64,000 nt of DNA from Crambe crambe (GCA_963924555.1 OZ004584.1:5517001-5581000); one strand, 5' to 3'. Positions 10,080 to 21,464 are shown, counted from the first letter of the stretch. Notes: a model not told the origin generated them from the sequence alone. A program made the numbers and translations.

Positions 10080-13000
10080 ATGTCAAGAGACAACCAGCGG
10101 GAGATATTAGACGCAAAACGGTATCCCAAGAGAAAAAGGACTGTTCCAGAGATGGCAAACGTACCAGAGAGGGAAGAAGTAGAACCTCAAGTCTCACAGC
10201 AAAACGTAAACACAAATGATGGGACAAAGACAGCAGCCCCTGCAATGAAGGATCCCATGGAAATGATGGCAGCCTTCATGCAAAACATGGAGCTTGCCAG
10301 AGAAGAGAGACGTCGACAGGAAGCTAAGGAAAGGGCAGAGGCAGAAGAGGCACGAGAAAAGCGGTTCCAGGAACTGATGATGGCAATGTTGACATCCCAG
10401 CAACAAGAACGCGAGGAAGCTCGCAAAGCAGAGGCAGAGAGACGCCGAGCTGAAGAGCAGAAGCAGTTGGAGTGGAGAGAGCAGCAACGCCTAGATCGGG
10501 ATGAGCATTGGAAGAGAGAAGCAGCACTCAGAGCTGAGGACCAGGAATGGGAGAGACGCCGGGAAGAGCGGCAGAAGCAATTGGAAGAACAACAGAGGAT
10601 CCAGAGAGAGCTGGAGCAGAAAAGGAGACACACCCCAAAGATGACGAGGATGTCAGAAGAAGTGGATGTTGCAGAGTACATCTACGATTTTGAGGCACAA
10701 ATGAGAGATCTCGAGATACCAGAGGACACTTGGCTCACACACCTGCGCCCCCTGCTGTCAGAGAGATGTGGCAGAGCAGCCAGGGCATTACAGCATGAGG
10801 AAAGGCAAGTCTACCAGCATGTCAAAAAGCAGATACTAGACACTTGTGGACTACAGCGCAACCGTCTTGGAGACGCATGGTGGCACCACAAGAGAAGGAA
10901 GGGCGAAACTTTTGTGGAGTCAGTTGCCAGGGCTGAAAGAATGCTGGACAGATATGTCGGAGAGGAGGCCACTGGGAAGGAGATTAAGGAAGCAGTCTGC
11001 CGAGAACAACTTCTGCAGGAGCTACCCTATTCAGCAGCAGTTCACTTAAGGGAGAAGGACACAAAGTCGATACGTGAGCTAGCTACCATGGCCGACTTGT
11101 TTTTTGCTGATCGGAGGAGTTCACCTGATGACCCCAAGTGGAAGAGGAGGCCTGGGGTTCCTACTCAAGAAACACCATGGAAAATACAGCAAGACGGCAA
11201 GGATGGGACTGCTAACCTTGCAGCCGAGAAAGAAGAGTGTGTGACCTCAGCTGGGAAGCCAGACAAACCCAAGGGCATCAAATGTTACAACTGTCAGGAG
11301 AGAGGGCACATAGCAGCCAGGTGCCCCAGTAAGGTGCTCAGAGCTAGCCAGCAACAGATAAAGAAGGATCTACCTACATACCATGTGACAGCCACGATTT
11401 TAGGATTGGATGTACCTGGAGCTGTTGTAGACTCTGGAGCAGACATGACTGTGGTGCAGAAAATGCTGGTTCCACCCCGCTGCTACACTGGGAAAACGCA
11501 GACAATTGAAGGAGCCACTGGCGAGCTGAAAATCTACCCAACAGCTGAGATCTACGTAGAAGTGGGAGAGTACAAGGCCTGGGTTGAAGCAGTGGTTGGG
11601 GCTGACAGTTCACCAGTACTCATTGGCAAGAATTGCCCATTTTTTAACAACCTCATGTTGCAGATTGCTGAGAAGGAAGCCACCAAGGAAGGCCCCCAGG
11701 TGTTGGTAGTGACCAGGGCGCAGGCAGCCAAGGAACAGAGACAGAATCTAGAAGATGACAGGCTGTCAGCAGACTCAGGAGCCACCCCTATCAACATTGA
11801 GCTGGATGAAGAAGGTGACTCGGATAGGACAGGCCTGGAACAATTGGATGACAGCCTCTTCACCACTCCAAGGACCAGAGAGAAGACAGGACCATCACAG
11901 GCAGAGATGAAGGAAAAGGCCTGGAGGACCAGGATGGCTGAGAGACCCAATGCTGACCCTCTGGAGAACCTGACACCAGACCAGCTGATGAAAGCCCAGC
12001 TTGCAGACCAGACACTCACAGGAGCTTGGGAACAGGCGAAGGAGAATCCAGACTCTGAGTTCCTGATTGATAATGATATTCTTTTCCATCATAGCCAGGA
12101 CACCCAAGGAGAGTCTCTTCTACAGGTGGTGGTTCCCAAGGAACACAGACAGTGGCTACTGAAGACGGCACACCAGGCACCAATGGCAGCACATTTAGGT
12201 CGCCAGAAGACAGAACTGAAGCTGAGGCAGCATTTCTTCTGGCCGGGAATGACCACAGATGTTCGTGAGATGTGTCATACGTGTCCAGAGTGCCAGCGAG
12301 GAGCAAAACAAAACAGAAAGAAAGCCCCGCTACAGCCACTTCCAGTCATCAACGAACCATTCAGACGTGTGGCCATTGATATCGTGGGACCACTCAACAG
12401 AACAAAGAAAGGGAACAAGTTCATTCTAACGCTAATGGACTTTGCCACTCGGTATCCAGAGGCAGTGCCCTTGAAGAGAATCGATGCCAGAACTGTGGCA
12501 GAAGCTCTTTGTGAAATCTTCAGTCGCCTCGGAATACCTGAGGAGATCCTCAGTGATCAAGGGTCTAACTTCACTTCCAAACTAATGCAAGAGATCTTCA
12601 ACCTGCTCAACATCAAACATATCCGAACATCTCCATACCACCCACAGACAGACGGGATGCTTGAACGCTTCCATGGAACACTCAAGTCCATGATGCGGAA
12701 GTCCTGCCCCAACCAGAAACAGTGGGACGAATGGCTGCCATATACACTCTTTGCATACCGTGATGCCACACATGCAGCAACAGGGTTCTCACCCTTTGAA
12801 CTTCTGTTCGGCAGACAGGCCAGGGGTCCTTTGACACTAGTGAAGGAGCAATGGACAGGAAGGAGCAATCTGTCCCAGTCGGTAGTGGAGTATGTCCTTG
12901 ACTTGCAGGAGAAGATGGCCCAGTCAGCTGAGTTGGCCAGAGAGACAGAGAAGCAGGCTAAGCAGAGCAGCAAGACCTGGTATGACCGGAGAGCGAGTAG

Positions 13001-14795
13001 TCGGAGTTTCAAGGCCGGAGCACAGGTGCTAGCTCTTCTACCAGATGAGCGACACAAGTTTCAGCCACAGTGGAACGGTCCCTACACAGTTTTGGAGAAA
13101 CTATCAGATGTCACATACAGAGTGGAGACTCCAGAAAGAAAGAAGAAGTGGAGGCTATTTCATATCAATATGTTAAGGCCATGGTTCACCCCAGCACAGG
13201 TGCTGACTGTTGTATGTGCCAAAGAGGAAGCTGAGGGGAGTGAGGGGGAACCTGAACTCTACACACTGGATGGAGACCTACCCCAACAACAGAAGGCAGA
13301 ACTATCAGAACACCAGTTGCTGCCTCAACAACAGGAAGAACTAAAGGCACTTCTGGAGGAGGTGGGAAGTACCCTCAGTGACCAACCTGGACAGACTGAA
13401 CTACTCACACATAGCATCAGAACAGATGGCGCCAGACCTATACACCAACACCCGTATCTCATTCCAGCTGCTTGGCAGAAGGAAGTACGTGAAGAGATCC
13501 AGAACATGCTTGACTTGGGCGTCATTGAACCTTCTGATAGTCCTTGGGCCTCACCAATTGTGACGGTCAGGAAAAAGGATGGCACGCTACGCCTGTGCAT
13601 TGATTACCGGAAGCTGAATGCTGTAACTCTCAATGACACATACCAGATGCCCAGAGTTGAAGAAATCATTGAGAATCTGGGGGATGCCCATTACATCAGT
13701 ACCCTCGACCTAACTAAAGGGTATTACCAGGTCTCAGTCGAGGAGCAAGACAGAGACAAAACTGCTTTCACCACACCATTTGGTAAATTTCGGTTCAGGA
13801 GAATGCCATTCGGGCTTAAGGGAGCACCAACAACATTTCAGCGCCTCATGGATCGGGTGCTTCATGGATACCACTCCTTTGCTACTGCATATCTTGACGA
13901 TGTTGTGATTTTTAGTTCAACCTGGGAGAGCCACCTCAAGCACCTCAAACAAGTGTTTAAGAGGCTGAAAGATGCTGGATTGACAGCCAAACGACGCAAA
14001 TGCCAGTTTGGAACAACATCTTGTTCGTACTTAGGCCATGTTGTAGGCAAAGGAGAGATACGACCAGAACAATGCAAGATTCAAGCAGTGCAGGACTTTA
14101 ACATCCCAAAAACAAAGAAGGATGTAAGGGCGTTTCTTGGGATGGTAGGCTACTACCGCAGGTTCATCGGAGAATTTGCACGAAAGTCAGCATGCCTCTC
14201 TGATTTAACCAAGAAGGATGCCCCGAACAAAGTCCTGTGGACGATGGAACACCAAAAAGCCTTCCAAGATCTTAAGAGCAGTCTGCTTGAGGAACCAGTA
14301 TTGAAGTGCCCAAACTATGAGGAGATGTTCATGCTACAAACAGATGCATCTGAACGTGGCATAGGAGGAGTACTAAGCCAAAAGGATTCTAATGGAGATG
14401 ACCATCCCATAGCGTTTTTTTCAAGGAAGCTATTACCCAGGGAAGTTAGGTACTCTACAACTGAAAAAGAATGCCTTGCCATAGTTGCATCACTCAAACA
14501 TTTTGAAGTGTATCTGCTGGGAAGAAAATTTCAAGTACAGACAGACCATGGTGCACTGAAATTCCTGCATAAGATGAAGAATTCTAATGGACGCCTAACA
14601 AGATGGGCTTTAGCAGTGCAGCCATTCGATTTTGAGATTCTTCACCGGCCAGGAGAAAAGCATCAGAATGCTGATGGGCTGTCTCGCCAAGCCTGGGAGA
14701 TAGAAGACATGATGGAAAGCAGTAACTTCATACCAAAAGAAGGAGAGGGGGGTGTTAGGGAAGACAACCTAACAGCCATACAACCATCTCAATGA
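10080..14795 (+). CDS. Gag-Pol polyprotein of gypsy element 2, complete
   Basis: 1571 residues in one frame. The N-terminal Gag has a long Glu/Arg/Gln-rich coiled coil (about residues 60-185), a SCAN-like helical region (about 10660-11110) and one CCHC knuckle (11283-11324). Protease has DSG at 11430. Integrase has an HHCC region (about 12160-12300) and catalytic Asp 12378, Asp 12555 and Glu 12663, followed by a GPY/F module (about 13065-13190). Reverse transcriptase has YLDD at 13890 and RNase H its Asp at 14343 and an NADGLSR tail. The frame runs into the 3' LTR before stopping. Start: first ATG after a 91-bp leader. There is no frameshift between gag and pol, so a single fusion protein is implied. 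Confidence 0.94.
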   Translation: MSRDNQREILDAKRYPKRKRTVPEMANVPEREEVEPQVSQQNVNTNDGTKTAAPAMKDPMEMMAAFMQNMELAREERRRQEAKERAEAEEAREKRFQELMMAMLTSQQQEREEARKAEAERRRAEEQKQLEWREQQRLDRDEHWKREAALRAEDQEWERRREERQKQLEEQQRIQRELEQKRRHTPKMTRMSEEVDVAEYIYDFEAQMRDLEIPEDTWLTHLRPLLSERCGRAARALQHEERQVYQHVKKQILDTCGLQRNRLGDAWWHHKRRKGETFVESVARAERMLDRYVGEEATGKEIKEAVCREQLLQELPYSAAVHLREKDTKSIRELATMADLFFADRRSSPDDPKWKRRPGVPTQETPWKIQQDGKDGTANLAAEKEECVTSAGKPDKPKGIKCYNCQERGHIAARCPSKVLRASQQQIKKDLPTYHVTATILGLDVPGAVVDSGADMTVVQKMLVPPRCYTGKTQTIEGATGELKIYPTAEIYVEVGEYKAWVEAVVGADSSPVLIGKNCPFFNNLMLQIAEKEATKEGPQVLVVTRAQAAKEQRQNLEDDRLSADSGATPINIELDEEGDSDRTGLEQLDDSLFTTPRTREKTGPSQAEMKEKAWRTRMAERPNADPLENLTPDQLMKAQLADQTLTGAWEQAKENPDSEFLIDNDILFHHSQDTQGESLLQVVVPKEHRQWLLKTAHQAPMAAHLGRQKTELKLRQHFFWPGMTTDVREMCHTCPECQRGAKQNRKKAPLQPLPVINEPFRRVAIDIVGPLNRTKKGNKFILTLMDFATRYPEAVPLKRIDARTVAEALCEIFSRLGIPEEILSDQGSNFTSKLMQEIFNLLNIKHIRTSPYHPQTDGMLERFHGTLKSMMRKSCPNQKQWDEWLPYTLFAYRDATHAATGFSPFELLFGRQARGPLTLVKEQWTGRSNLSQSVVEYVLDLQEKMAQSAELARETEKQAKQSSKTWYDRRASSRSFKAGAQVLALLPDERHKFQPQWNGPYTVLEKLSDVTYRVETPERKKKWRLFHINMLRPWFTPAQVLTVVCAKEEAEGSEGEPELYTLDGDLPQQQKAELSEHQLLPQQQEELKALLEEVGSTLSDQPGQTELLTHSIRTDGARPIHQHPYLIPAAWQKEVREEIQNMLDLGVIEPSDSPWASPIVTVRKKDGTLRLCIDYRKLNAVTLNDTYQMPRVEEIIENLGDAHYISTLDLTKGYYQVSVEEQDRDKTAFTTPFGKFRFRRMPFGLKGAPTTFQRLMDRVLHGYHSFATAYLDDVVIFSSTWESHLKHLKQVFKRLKDAGLTAKRRKCQFGTTSCSYLGHVVGKGEIRPEQCKIQAVQDFNIPKTKKDVRAFLGMVGYYRRFIGEFARKSACLSDLTKKDAPNKVLWTMEHQKAFQDLKSSLLEEPVLKCPNYEEMFMLQTDASERGIGGVLSQKDSNGDDHPIAFFSRKLLPREVRYSTTEKECLAIVASLKHFEVYLLGRKFQVQTDHGALKFLHKMKNSNGRLTRWALAVQPFDFEILHRPGEKHQNADGLSRQAWEIEDMMESSNFIPKEGEGGVREDNLTAIQPSQ
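14736..14752 (+). other. Polypurine tract of gypsy element 2
   Basis: An unbroken purine run (AAAAGAAGGAGAGGGGGG) abuts the 3' LTR. Confidence 0.85.
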
Positions 14796-15067
14796 CCTTA
14801 GGACTGTATTAACACTTGGACACATGAAACATTCAATTCAATCAATAACTTAGACTTACTCACCTTGATTCAATCAACAGCTCACACATGCTACCATATA
14901 TGATCATCATTCAATCACTATCAAACTATACTGTTGTATCATTCAGTCAGTCCTGTTGTGATTTTGCCAAGTCTACATGAAAAATCTTTCCTCTCTTCCA
15001 GTTACCTGGGTGAATAGCTAGTCGTGTTAGCGCAGAACTTTGGGCTCATTGCGAAGAACCCACAACA
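14753..15067 (+). repeat. 3' LTR of gypsy element 2
   Basis: 315 bp, matches 9674-9988. It is followed by the ATGAG target duplication. Confidence 0.95.
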
Positions 15068-15246
15068 ATGAGAGAGTGGGTCGCTCCACCAGACACTGGC
15101 AGGGAAATCAACTGCCGAAGCAGAGTTCCTCTTCCTCTCCTATGCCAAGAGGTATACATGCATGCATACAACATGAAATGTTGTTTGTACATGATATGAC
15201 ATCTGTGGCATTTATTATGAGAAGAGTGTGAGGAGGGAGGGAGGGA

Positions 15247-15249
<3 letters not shown>

Positions 15250-15316
<67 letters not shown>
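15250..15316 (+). repeat. (GA)n microsatellite
   Basis: About 32 uninterrupted GA units just downstream of a FERM exon donor. Open frames here only encode RE or SL dipeptide runs and are artefacts. Confidence 0.97.
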
Positions 15317-15322
<6 letters not shown>

Positions 15323-15469
15323 CTGGATCCAGGTTTGTTCCCAAGCCAAAATGGTGCACTCAGTGTAGTGCCCCCCAGAAATTAATTTTGACCATGCCAT
15401 ACTTAGCCTATCCATGCCCATTTACTTGATGTTTCTGTTCTTTGTAACTAATCATGTAGACTAATTATG

Positions 15470-16380
15470 TGGTGTAAATAGAAAATAGTCTGCATATGTA
15501 TACACAACACGCACTGTATTTTGGCTAGTACTTTCAAGGTCACACATTAGATAACTTAGTGCATACATATTATCTTATTACACGAGTCAGAATGAAATGA
15601 CTCACCAAATTCCACGACGAGTGTGATTTGATATACTTACAATAAGCATCTGTAAGTTGTTATGGTTATTTATAGGAGACAGGCTATTCCATAGATGTTG
15701 TTGCTGGACAAAAGTGATAGAAATCAATCAGTTTCCTTGGAAATTATGATTGTATACATGCTCAGTACAGCGTGAGATAACTCTGTGAGATATGGGAGGA
15801 TTTCTCACGCTTGGCCTATAGGAAAAATAATAATACTATTGTAACTATATCAAGTATAGACCTGTTATTCCTTTTTAACAATCACACCTGTGACCATACA
15901 CGTCACTTCAAAGATGTCTCTTGGAGAGTGACTGTAACTCTAGTGTGTGAATAGAAAGTAGTCTACGTATGTATACATGACACACATTAGATAACTCAGT
16001 GGCATACTAACTGTTATTACCTTTAACAATCACACCTGTGACCGTGTCGCTTCAAAGATGTCCCTCAGAAAATACGAAGTCTTACGTATGTATAAACGAC
16101 ACATCCCTATTGCACTGTACTTCAGCTTATACTTTCAAGGTCACACATTTGATAACTCGGTGCATACTAACTGTTATTTCCTTTAACAATCACACCTGTG
16201 ACCATACACGTGTCACTTCAAAGATATCTCTCAGAAAATAGTCTATGTATACACGACACATTCGTATTGCACTGTACTTTGGCTTATACTTTCAAGGTCA
16301 CACATTAGATAACTCGGTGCATACTAACTTTTAACAATCACACCTGTGACCATTCACATGTTGTTTCAAAGATATCTCAG
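15470..16380 (+). repeat. Tandem repeat of about 150 bp units
   Basis: Degenerate units share 'ctttcaaggtcacacatt', 'gataactcggtgcatact' and 'aacaatcacacctgtgacc'. The last word occurs near 15880, 16025, 16184 and 16334, giving periods of about 145-160 bp. No coding signal. Confidence 0.85.
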
Positions 16381-16381
16381 A

Positions 16382-16521
16382 GATTGAGTGTGACTGTAAT
16401 GCAGCACACAATTTTGGGGGCATCTTGCCCCCTTCGCCTCCAATCCTGTAGGTGATAGATTGAGTGTGACTGTAATGCAGCACACAATTTTGGGGGCATC
16501 TTGCCCCCTTCGCCTCCAATC
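16382..16521 (+). repeat. Two tandem copies of a 69-bp unit
   Basis: The unit with 'gactgtaatgcagcacac' and 'gggggcatcttgccccc' is repeated head to tail with one or two differences. The second word is a small hairpin. Confidence 0.85.
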
Positions 16522-16524
16522 CTG

Positions 16525-18170
16525 CAGGTGATCACACAGTGCATGAACAAGTCCCACAATTCCTCCTATCCTACCATTTACTACAATCCTGCCAGTGAAG
16601 CCAACATGAAATGAAAAATTCCCATACCAACCATAGCTATGCCCCCTCCCTCCATCCTTCTAGGGAGAGAGAGAAAGAGAAAATTGAACTCTAGATTTTC
16701 ATGACTTTGGATCACAACTGTTATCTGCTGTTTTATTTTGTTGTTGTTATTGTTGTTGTCGTCGTTGTTTCTAGGTTGGAGTTTTATGGGATAGTGTAAA
16801 TAAGGACCTGATTTAAGGTAGGGGCATGCAAATGATGTTTTTCCCTCCTCCCTATTACGTATGCTATGCTCCAATTCCCGAGCTCCTGTGCTCCACTGAA
16901 AGAATTTGATAAGAAATATTGTAGCCTCTTTTAGTCAGCCATCATTCATAATCGCAGGATCTATTGCTTGAGCTTATAAAAAAACAAAAATAAACAGAAG
17001 CAGAAGATGGTTGTATGATAGAAATACATTTTTTACCACAACCGATTAGCAATTCTACCGCGGGTTTACATACTAATGAAGTTAAGAGTCGACATTAATA
17101 ATCCCATAACTGCCAACCCCTGGAAGTAAAATCCTGAACAGTTCACTAACGATTTTACCAGTTATTAAGTTATCAAGAATGTTGTGGTTGCTGTAGACTC
17201 AATACCAGTCACATGAAGTAAGTAGCTGCCTTCCAGTCATTTTAGCCATACAGAACCACAAACTAACCACAATGCAGCTTCATACCATAATGCATGGCTG
17301 GAGGCACTTAACTGCTACTGATGATGGTACATCTCCTTTCAGAGTTTTTTGTTGTTGTTGCTGTTTTAAAAGTATCTGTGTGTATACAATAATGGTTAGT
17401 GCTAAATCCTTGGAGCCCTGGACATACGTAGGGGAAGTCTTGGAGCTATGCTAGCATTTTGCTGGCATTAAGGTTCAACCCATTATTCCCAAAACTATGC
17501 CAGCATAATTTGTAATATAGGGCTGGGAATCTCATGCAACAGTGTGTCCATCTTGAAGGGAAAAATCCTAATCACCACATTTGCATGATACGTAGGTATG
17601 CAACCAGCCAATTATCGACCTTCAACTTGGTGTTTGTTCTCTCCTATTTAGCATAATTATGACAATTCATAGACTGCTGTAATTATTAATTTTTGTGGGA
17701 TTTTTGTAAAATAAGGTGTAGACCTCATAGCCTTGAGCCTATGGCCGAAAATGATTTATGAATGGTCTGTCATGAAGTACATGAAATCAGTGATATGAGA
17801 GATGGCTACCTTATCTGTTTGTGTTTGCAATACAGAATAAAAAGGAAGAGAGAGCAGAGAGGGATTCCACCACTGCTTCATCATTAACATTGGTGTTTTA
17901 TAAGGTTTGCTAACCTGAAGTGTCTATATCTGGCGGTATGACAGGTCAGTTCTCCCTCGTCCCCCTGGACCAGGACATTCCAATCAAACTCTGCCAAATC
18001 ACTACAGACATCATACAACTAGAAAATGCAGTGTGTGTTGAGAAAGCCTACTATACATTTATGTGTAGTTATCAAAGATTAATTGTTATATTTTATAGTA
18101 TAGCTGTTTTTTTTCTTTGGCAAAAATTTTTGATGAACATCAAAATAATGTGATAAGCCTCAAAGCAAGT
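16525..18170. other. Non-coding stretch without recognised genes
   Basis: AT-rich, with short TTG and AAC runs. A possible exon near 17926-18030 (open, reads TGQFSLVPLDQDIPIKLCQ) lies downstream of the FERM fragment and might belong to the same gene, but I cannot place it in a known domain. Confidence 0.4.
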
Positions 18171-18285
18171 TTCCTACTTCACTCCTTTTATATCTCATCT
18201 TGGCCTGTCATGGGAGTGAAGTAGGAATAGTTAGCTCTAATATTAGTGATGGGTAAGGGGAAGTTCACTTTCTTGTTGCTGAACT
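18170..18285. repeat. Remnant of the 28482-type palindromic repeat
   Basis: 'tcctacttcactcc' and its complement 'ggagtgaagtaggaatag' face each other, followed by 'gtgatgggtaagggg'. These are the same words as the centre of the palindrome at 28482-28930. Terminal pieces of this family are also seen near 29373-29430, 47705-47760 and 61535-61600. Confidence 0.65.
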
Positions 18286-18299
18286 TTTTTGAACCGCAC

Positions 18300-18935
18300 C
18301 CTACTTAATATTATTGTATCATGCATATCATCTCCTTTCATGTCCTAACAATAACTGATATGTGTTCAATGTTGTAGTTTATTATACACCCACCATGCAG
18401 GGTACTAAACCATGTGTTATGTAAGTGTGCAACAAACTGAAAACCAAGTGTCATATGCACCTATATAGTACCTAAGCTGCTAACATTTTTTGATATAAGA
18501 CCTAACAAGTTCAGTAACTACCACTCCAGCGCATCACTAGTTATGTGGACAGTTTCCTTCTCCTACACCTATACAGAGTTGTTTCTACCATACAGTGGAC
18601 TATTTTCGAGGGGTAAAATTTCATGTTAGGTTAAATTTTCATGGATGGTTGGTTGGTGTAGTGCATGCAGCTGTAGCAATGTGTACTATAATTATGTGCA
18701 ACTAAACATATGAAATGAGCTGAAAGAGTCTGTGCTAGAAGTAGAAGTTGTGACTATAACTCATTTGTGGCAGAAATCCAGTCATGGATCATATCATAGA
18801 CATGGACAATCTTCCACAGCAATTTTCTTCACCAGAGAATTTGCTGATAAGATGGTACTATCCTTGAAAGGGTGCCATGGGAATCCAGAAGACAAGTCTT
18901 GGTTAAATTGGTTAAATTTTCGTTGATTTAGGATA
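18300..18935 (+). repeat. Duplicated upstream block of receptor genes
   Basis: A non-coding block starting near 'atcatgcatatcatctcctttcatg' that ends just before the receptor promoter. It recurs at about 47760-48510 and 61610-62280, and partly at 24570-24720. It marks the receptors at 19102, 48664 and 62448 as sharing upstream DNA. Confidence 0.8.
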
Positions 18936-18975
18936 TCCACAAAAACCGAACAAAAAACAACAACCAAAAAGGTGA

Positions 18976-18983
18976 TATAAAAA
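18976..18983 (+). promoter_or_regulatory. TATA box of receptor copy at 19102
   Basis: TATAAAAA begins the conserved core TATAAAAACAGCTTCAG, about 110-125 bp before the start codon. The same core precedes most copies: 27588, 34697, 37174, 39731, 48550, 51046, 58814 and 62332. Confidence 0.8.
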
Positions 18984-19101
18984 CAGCTTCAGTTCACAGC
19001 AAGAAGCAGTTGTCCTATTGACATCTCCACACAGTCAATTATGAATTAACTATCATTCTCTGCAAGAGTTCAGCTATCTGTTCTTAGCAAGGAAGGAGGA
19101 A

Positions 19102-20484
19102 ATGATCACTCTTGACAATCAATGCTTTAATGTTCCTTCAAGCGACAAGCCTCAAAATCCATCCGGATCTGAAAAACAAGTTCCTTCAAGAGATGAGCCT
19201 CAAAGTCCGTCTGCACATGAAGATCTTGAGTCACAGTATAGAATGCCTGCTTGTAGTTGGATGTGTGGAATTTTACTGGTTGGATTCATCTTAGTAGGTA
19301 GTGCTGCATTTATTAGCTTGGGTCTTACCTCATGGAATATCAATTCCAACTTAAGGACACAAACTATGGGGCTTCAGGCTTCTAATGTAGCTGAACTTGA
19401 AAGAAGATTAGCACAGCTCCAGGTTTCTGTGAACAATAATACATTAGAATGTGACAAAAAGATATTGGAGCTTCGAAATGATAGTACATCTGAACTTGAA
19501 AGAAGATTAGCACAGCTTCAGGTTTCTGTGAACAATAATACATCGGAATGTGAAAGGAGAATAATGGAGCTTCGGAATAATACTACATCTGAACTCGAAA
19601 GAAGACTAACACAACTTCAGACATTTGAAAATAATCGCAATGATATTCAGAATAGGAATATTTCGTTATTGGTTAGGTCATTGACTGGTTTAGCTTCTTC
19701 ATGTTCTGCTTTCTTTGCAATGTATCCCTCCTCCCCATCAGGTCACTACTGGATCAGGTCCTCCAATGGCTCTGCTGTACATGTGTACTGCGACATGACC
19801 AGGTCCTGTGGTAACATCACTGGAGGGTGGATGAGAATGGCTAGTCTGAACTGGAGCAATGAATCTCTTCCATGTCCCGATGGATTCAGAGAACGCAGTG
19901 ACTCTGGCATCCACACTTGTGGAATCAACTCCACAACTGGTTCATGTCCTTCTTTGATTTTCGAAACATACGGCACAGAGTATAGTAGAGTCTGTGGCGA
20001 GATAAATGCTTATCAAGTTGGTACTCCTGATGCCTTTGGTCTGCATGGGCGTGGTTCAAACATAACAATTGACTCTAATTACGTGGATGGTGTTAGTCTT
20101 ACACATGGAAGCAATCCTAGGAGACACATCTGGACTTTTGTTGCTGCTCATGATGATTGGAGTAGTACCATATTTTTAGATAGTGTCTGTCAGTGTGTTA
20201 AACAAGGAATCATGGCCCCTCCTTCTTTTGTTGGCATGGACTACTTTTGTGATACAGGAAATCGTAAATCAGGAAGATCCTATACTCTTTTTGCTAGTGA
20301 TCCCCTGTGGGATGGGACTGGGTGCGCTTCTACTAGCAAATGCTGTTCCTTCAATAACCCCCCGTGGTTCCACAAGCAACTCCCATCAGCCACCACTGAC
20401 AACATAGAGATGAGGGTGTGTCGTGATGAGAACAGAAACAATGAAGACATTGCCATATCAAATGTTGAAATTTATGTACAGTAG
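19102..20484 (+). CDS. Type II membrane receptor, FReD-like ectodomain (copy A)
   Basis: 460 residues, single exon, no signal peptide. Cytoplasmic tail 1-50 holds two 16-residue VPSRDEPQ-type repeats; membrane segment about 55-76, preceded by CSWMC. The stalk has two 33-residue coiled-coil modules (ELERRLAQLQ...) plus a terminal module, with N-glycosylation sites. The ectodomain begins with a fibrinogen-like start (GHYWIRSSNG, VYCDMTRSCGN, GGWMR) and continues with VDGVSLTHG, FVGMDYFCDTG and CCSFNNPPWF; it has 14 cysteines and ends in EIYVQ. The ancestral start at 19089 reads AAG and 11 bases are missing, so translation must begin at 19102. The tail thus loses the YEMI tyrosine, and the second tyrosine is Phe (CFNVP). 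It may be a signalling-deficient member. Cell-surface recognition is inferred. Confidence 0.88.
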   Translation: MITLDNQCFNVPSSDKPQNPSGSEKQVPSRDEPQSPSAHEDLESQYRMPACSWMCGILLVGFILVGSAAFISLGLTSWNINSNLRTQTMGLQASNVAELERRLAQLQVSVNNNTLECDKKILELRNDSTSELERRLAQLQVSVNNNTSECERRIMELRNNTTSELERRLTQLQTFENNRNDIQNRNISLLVRSLTGLASSCSAFFAMYPSSPSGHYWIRSSNGSAVHVYCDMTRSCGNITGGWMRMASLNWSNESLPCPDGFRERSDSGIHTCGINSTTGSCPSLIFETYGTEYSRVCGEINAYQVGTPDAFGLHGRGSNITIDSNYVDGVSLTHGSNPRRHIWTFVAAHDDWSSTIFLDSVCQCVKQGIMAPPSFVGMDYFCDTGNRKSGRSYTLFASDPLWDGTGCASTSKCCSFNNPPWFHKQLPSATTDNIEMRVCRDENRNNEDIAISNVEIYVQ

Positions 20485-20889
20485 TGTGCTGAGACATCTT
20501 CACTATAAAGTAGTTTAGTGATTTTTACATTGTGTAACATTAACTATAGCTAAGACATGATATTGAGTGTTATCATATACTTTTATGTGCAAAACTTTAA
20601 CTGTTGTATAAAATGTTGTACAACTCTTTCTTTTTGAAACTGTAGTGTGTATCTGGTGGATGAGTGTTGATGGGATCATGTGACAGATGGTCAGGTCAAC
20701 TGCAATTTGTCTTATGATGGATGAGATCATGTGACTATCATATGACTCCACATTCACATATATGTACATGCCCCACTAGCTCCACTGACATGAGATCATG
20801 ACTACAGTGGCAGAGATACTGGGCCCCCCCCATTTGTTGTGGTGTACGTTTGTTGTGGTTGTGGTGTACGGTACTGCTCCTGGACTATA
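20485..20889. other. Receptor 3' flank and PTPN intron block
   Basis: It starts with the shared 3' sequence 'tgtgctgagacatcttcac'. From about 20650 it becomes the block found at position 1, leading into a PDZ exon remnant. Confidence 0.65.
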
Positions 20890-21014
20890 TCAGTACAGAT
20901 GAGCAGAATGCATTTAAGGAGTGGATAAGTCAAGTAAGCATTGAAGACCTTGCAGCTGAGGGGGTCTACTCCTCATCAGAATGCAGCCAGACCAACAAGG
21001 GAGGCATTGTCAAG
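20890..21014 (+). pseudogene. PTPN PDZ first-exon remnant
   Basis: Reads DEQNAFKEWISQVSIEDLAAEG and is then damaged relative to 44092 and 61193: an extra G and a missing 'tacggcttc' remove the PDZ carboxylate-binding loop. No neighbouring PTPN exons follow. Confidence 0.75.
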
Positions 21015-21464
21015 GTAGCTGGACAATATCCAGCTAGTATAGTATCTAATCTCATGTTCAGAATGGTTTTTTTATTTTTGTTTTATTGTCAACTATTTAA
21101 TCATTAATCAGAGAGAATGGTAGCTCTTTCTATGTAGGGATTGTGTGGACGCGGATGGGGGAAATAACCCCATCTAAGCTGATTACATGGCGTACCACCA
21201 GGGGGGCATACCTGATCCCAATGTGATTGAAGTATTGAACCAGTGCTAGCTACGCCACATATAGTCTAATACAAAAGTGAAATTCTAATTCTCCCCACTT
21301 GGACTTAACAAGAGCTACTGTGAATGTTACTATAGCTTAGCTACTATGTAGGTACAAGGTGCAGAACAAGTTTCAGGACCAGGGAGCTTACCATATGGCA
21401 AGCATGGATTTTTCTTCTCCATTATTCTTCTTCTTTTTCTTAGATGATCCAGGGATGCCTCTTC

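Noticed and set aside
10187-10681. Minus-strand Ser-rich frames opposite the Gag coiled coil
   Set aside because: Antisense of a Glu/Arg/Gln-rich coding region.
15108-15429. Open frames across the (GA)n tract
   Set aside because: They consist of dipeptide runs from a microsatellite.
19102-20484. Full fibrinogen C-terminal domain or C-type lectin
   Set aside because: Only the first part resembles a fibrinogen-related domain; the Ca-binding and pocket regions of fibrinogen and lectin motifs are not seen.
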